Of a stretch of DNA of 64,000 bases, positions 61,321-64,000 are shown piece after piece. Every line of letters begins with the position of its first letter. The first letter of the stretch is position 1. The notes below the pieces were generated by a model that saw nothing but the letters and a program-made list of their open reading frames with translations, made no database searches and was not told the DNA's origin. The stretch is from Pseudomonas triticifolii (lineage in GTDB: Bacteria; Pseudomonadota; Gammaproteobacteria; Pseudomonadales; Pseudomonadaceae): the NCBI RefSeq assembly GCF_014358015.1, contig NZ_JACONV010000006.1:1-64000 (forward strand). Direction: 5' to 3'. The position numbers and the translations under genes were made by a program.

Positions 61321-62715
61321 TCAATCATCATCGAAGTTGTAACTGCCCGGCGCCAGGTTCTCGAAACGGGTGTATTTGCCGATGAACGCCAGGCGGGTAG
61401 TGCCGATAGGGCCGTTACGCTGCTTGCCGATGATGATCTCGGCGATGCCCTTGTGCTCGGTCTCCGGGTGATACACCTCGTCGCGGTACACGAACATGAT
61501 GACGTCGGCGTCCTGCTCGATCGCTCCGGATTCCCGGAGGTCGGAGTTGATCGGGCGCTTGTTCGGACGTTGTTCCAGGGAGCGGTTGAGCTGCGACAGG
61601 GCAATGACCGGACAGTTGAATTCCTTGGCCAGCGCTTTCAACGAGCGGGAAATCTCGGAAATCTCGTTGGTCCGGTTGTCACCGCTCGATCCCGGGATCT
61701 GCATCAACTGCAGGTAGTCGATCATGATCATGGCGACATCGCCATGCTCACGCACCACGCGGCGGGTACGCGCGCGCATTTCCGACGGGCTGATACCAGC
61801 GGTGTCGTCGATGAACAGCTTGCGGTCATTGAGCAGGTTGACCGCTGATGTCAGGCGCGGCCAATCGTCGTCATCCAGCTGACCGGCACGCACCTTGGTC
61901 TGATCGATGCGACCCAGCGAGGACAACATACGCATGATCAGCGACTCACCTGGCATCTCGAGGGAGTAGACCAGCACGACCTTGTCGCTGCGCAACACGG
62001 CGTTTTCGACCAGGTTCATCGCAAAGGTGGTCTTACCCATCGACGGACGACCGGCGACGATGATCAGGTCGGCCGGTTGCAAGCCGCTGGTCTTTTCGTC
62101 CAGATCGGTATAGCCGGTCGAGAGTCCGGTGATCGCGTTGTCACTGTTGAACAGCGTATCAATCCGGTCGATGGCCTTGGTCAGCAAGTCGTTGACGCTG
62201 ACCGGGCCGCCCGTCTTGGGCCGCGCTTCGGCAATCTGAAAGATCTGCCGTTCGGCCTCGTCGAGGATCTCTTCGGCGGTACGGCCTTCGGGGTTGAACG
62301 CGCTGTCCGCAATTTCGGTGCTGATGCCGATCAGTTGTCGCAAGGTTGCCCGCGCACGAACGATCTGCGCGTACGCCTTGATGTTGGCGACCGAAGGCGT
62401 GTTCTTCGCCAGCTCACTGAGATAGCCAAGGCCGCCGACCTGAGAGGTCTGCCCTTCCTTGTCCAGCTGTTCGGCCAGTGTAACGACGTCTATAGGGCTG
62501 TTCTGGTCAGCCAGGCGCGCAATGGCCCGGAAGATCAGGCGGTGGTCGTGTCGATAGAAATCACCGTCCGAGACTTGATCGAGCACCCGCTCCCAGGCGT
62601 TGTTGTCCAGCATCAGACCACCGAGCACAGCCTGTTCGGCCTCGATGGAATGGGGCGGCACCTTGAGGGCAGCGGTTTGTAGATCGTATTGCTCAGGGCT
62701 GGAGATTTCGTTCAT
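61321..62715 (-). CDS. dnaB: Replicative DNA helicase DnaB
   Basis: 464 aa. N-terminal DnaB domain (PPHSIEAEQAVLGGLMLDN), linker, then RecA-like C-terminal domain with Walker A IVAGRPSMGKTTFAMN (near residue 205), Walker B IMIDYLQLM (near 313) and ALSQLNRSLEQRPNKRP. Hexameric 5'-3' helicase of the replisome. ATG 62715 (MNEISSPEQ); longer frame rejected. No intein seen. Confidence 0.97.
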   Translation of the reverse strand: MNEISSPEQYDLQTAALKVPPHSIEAEQAVLGGLMLDNNAWERVLDQVSDGDFYRHDHRLIFRAIARLADQNSPIDVVTLAEQLDKEGQTSQVGGLGYLSELAKNTPSVANIKAYAQIVRARATLRQLIGISTEIADSAFNPEGRTAEEILDEAERQIFQIAEARPKTGGPVSVNDLLTKAIDRIDTLFNSDNAITGLSTGYTDLDEKTSGLQPADLIIVAGRPSMGKTTFAMNLVENAVLRSDKVVLVYSLEMPGESLIMRMLSSLGRIDQTKVRAGQLDDDDWPRLTSAVNLLNDRKLFIDDTAGISPSEMRARTRRVVREHGDVAMIMIDYLQLMQIPGSSGDNRTNEISEISRSLKALAKEFNCPVIALSQLNRSLEQRPNKRPINSDLRESGAIEQDADVIMFVYRDEVYHPETEHKGIAEIIIGKQRNGPIGTTRLAFIGKYTRFENLAPGSYNFDDD

Positions 62716-62763
62716 GGCCACTTGAATTCGAGGTTTACAGAATAGGGATGCCATAAAGACAAA

Positions 62764-62792
62764 GGGCACGACCTGTGAACAGGATCGTGCCC
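62764..62792 (-). terminator. Terminator-like hairpin between rplI and dnaB
   Basis: GGGCACGA-CCTG, loop TGAA, CAGG-A-TCGTGCCC: stem with one bulged base, followed on the minus strand by TTTGTCTTTAT. It would reduce readthrough from the ribosomal operon into dnaB. Confidence 0.7.
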
Positions 62793-62838
62793 GATGTTAA
62801 TCCTCTGACGGCAATGCCGCCAGACGATCACGTACTGC

Positions 62839-63285
62839 TTAAGCAGCCACTACGACAACGCGTACGGTCGCTTCTACGTCGCTGTGCAGGTGCACGGCTA
62901 CGTCGAATTCGCCAACGTTGCGGATAGTGCCGTTCGGCAGACGAACTTCGCTTTTTGCAACTTCAACGCCCGAGGCGGTCAGTGCATCAGCGATGTCGTG
63001 GGTGCCGATCGAACCGAACAGCTTGCCTTCGTCACCAGCAGTGGCAGTGATAGTCACTTCCAGCTCAGCCAGTTGGGCAGCGCGAGTTTCGGCAGATGCT
63101 TTCTTGTCTGCAGCCAGTTTTTCCAGCTCGGCACGACGCTCTTCAAACGCAGCCAGGTTGGCAGCGGTTGCAGCGGTGGCTTTGCCGTAAGGCAGCAGGT
63201 AGTTACGACCGTAACCGGCCTTAACGTTTACTTTGTCGCCCAGGTTGCCCAGGTTGGCGACTTTTTCCAGAAGGATCAGTTGCAT
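62839..63285 (-). CDS. rplI: 50S ribosomal protein L9
   Basis: 148 aa. Starts [32 protein letters not shown], the L9 signature, with a long Ala-rich connecting helix (about residues 40-75) and C-terminal [12 protein letters not shown]. Normal length. Follows the DUF2232 membrane protein gene by 19 nt, the standard rpsF-rpsR-(membrane protein)-rplI-dnaB order. Confidence 0.98.
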   Translation of the reverse strand: MQLILLEKVANLGNLGDKVNVKAGYGRNYLLPYGKATAATAANLAAFEERRAELEKLAADKKASAETRAAQLAELEVTITATAGDEGKLFGSIGTHDIADALTASGVEVAKSEVRLPNGTIRNVGEFDVAVHLHSDVEATVRVVVVAA

Positions 63286-63304
63286 GTGGAAATCCTCTTA
63301 ACTT

Positions 63305-64000
63305 TTAACCTTCACCGTTCGCAGGACCATTGCCGGAATCTTTCGATACCCGGCGACCGCGAAAATCAATCAGGCTGTCGACAATGGCTATCACCACGAG
63401 CAACGGATAGATCAGCTGCATGAATACCAGCAGCGTGATGTACATCCCTACCAGCCAGAACCTGGACAGGCGCTTTTCAGCGACAAGTCCGTGGATCAGT
63501 GCCAGCCCTGCAAATACCAGCGGTACGCTGCAGAGCGGTGTAAGCATGGCCATCTGAGGACCGAAATTCGGCCCCACCAGCATGCACACCACCAGCACCA
63601 ATGCCGGCACCAGCGGGATTCTCACGGCGCGAAACTCGCGCCCGAAACCACCAGGGTTGTACAACAACGCTTGCCAGTAGCGCCCAAGAATCAGGCTCAG
63701 CACACTGACGATTTGCAGCAAAGCCGCTATCAGGCCATTCAGGACGGGGGCAATCAGTGCTCCCAGACGCGCGCGCTCTTCTACGTTCATTTGCTCGTAG
63801 AGCCCAGAGAGCATTGCCGGCAGGTGTTTCTGCAACTCCTGCGACATCGCTTCAATGGGTTCGCGAAAAACCGCACCCAGTACCACTGCGTACACCACAC
63901 CCAACGCTACGCTGACCAGCAGCACGCGGACCCAGGACTCGCTGGCACGCAACACCATTGCCAAGCTCAGCGAACCGGCCAGCACCATGGCTGTACGCGG
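63305..64000 (-). CDS. DUF2232 (YybS-like) membrane protein, partial at window end
   Basis: At least 231 codons, with the 5' end beyond the window (frame remains open at 64000). Multiple hydrophobic helices, including VLLVSVALGVVYAVVLGAVF, VLNGLIAALLQIVSVLSLILGRYWQALLYNPGGFG (family-typical YNPGG) and the C-terminal WLVGMYITLLVFMQLIYPLLVVIAIVDSLIDFRGR. Function unknown; normally sits between rpsR and rplI. Confidence 0.85.
   Translation of the reverse strand, partial: PRTAMVLAGSLSLAMVLRASESWVRVLLVSVALGVVYAVVLGAVFREPIEAMSQELQKHLPAMLSGLYEQMNVEERARLGALIAPVLNGLIAALLQIVSVLSLILGRYWQALLYNPGGFGREFRAVRIPLVPALVLVVCMLVGPNFGPQMAMLTPLCSVPLVFAGLALIHGLVAEKRLSRFWLVGMYITLLVFMQLIYPLLVVIAIVDSLIDFRGRRVSKDSGNGPANGEG

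Overview
The window is a chromosomal stretch of a high-GC fluorescent Pseudomonas, most likely of the syringae/fluorescens lineage. Evidence: typical Pseudomonas REP elements and a RAYT transposase, an acetyltransferase nearly identical in length and motifs to the P. syringae tabtoxin-resistance protein Ttr, azurin, and a gene order (urt-ure, osmE, ferritin-like gene, desT, ureEFG-hupE, liv cluster, pncB-nadE, azu, ygiQ, dnaB-rplI) that matches, from memory, the corresponding part of P. aeruginosa PAO1. Nothing suggests a plasmid or prophage.

Layout. 1-3.7 kb: a RAYT gene with a nonsense codon near its end, then a small copper-handling operon (two DUF2946 proteins, a PCu(A)C periplasmic chaperone, a PepSY membrane protein). 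3.8-11.3 kb: one giant minus-strand RHS/YD-repeat protein (2510 aa) with four ~103-residue N-terminal repeats and a hydrophobic, non-repeat C-terminal tail; no immunity-like gene follows it. 11.8-22.1 kb: the nitrogen-scavenging block, urea ABC transporter urtABCDE followed by ureD, ureA, two GNAT acetyltransferases (the second is Ttr-like), ureB and ureC. 22.2-31.4 kb: a thioredoxin-like gene interrupted by an in-frame stop, an RsbRD-type sensor kinase, a divergent Hsp40/Hsp70 (CbpA-like/YegD) pair, transporters, psiF, a lipase and osmE. 31.4-38.3 kb: a 28-residue membrane protein, a ferritin-like protein, an AsmA protein, a DesT-type regulator, and the second half of the urease locus, ureEFG-hupE. 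38.3-39.0 kb: a 166-bp tandem array of REP pairs. 39.2-47 kb: AGE epimerase, YdfG-type dehydrogenase, and the branched-chain amino acid transporter livKHMGF. 47.5-51.5 kb: LysR regulator, pncB-nadE (NAD synthesis), azurin. 51.5-58.3 kb: a three-gene transglutaminase / circularly permuted ATP-grasp-alpha-E cluster. 58.8-64 kb: ygiQ, then dnaB, rplI and a membrane protein running off the window.

How it works together. Urea is imported by Urt, hydrolysed by UreABC, and the nickel centre is assembled by UreDEFG with nickel probably supplied by HupE; the two halves of the locus lie about 14 kb apart. I find sigma-54-type (-24/-12) elements before urtA, before ureE and before livK. The urtA and ureE elements share an upstream NtrC-like motif, and the livK element is preceded by four direct copies of GTGCAACC. 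This suggests that nitrogen limitation coordinates these operons (inference).

The most unusual signals are the repeat-bearing RHS protein, the split and apparently sigma-54-linked nitrogen operons, the stop-interrupted thioredoxin-like gene, a cluster of DnaA-box-like 9-mers at 41.3-41.8 kb, and the peptide-ligase-like transglutaminase/ATP-grasp cluster.
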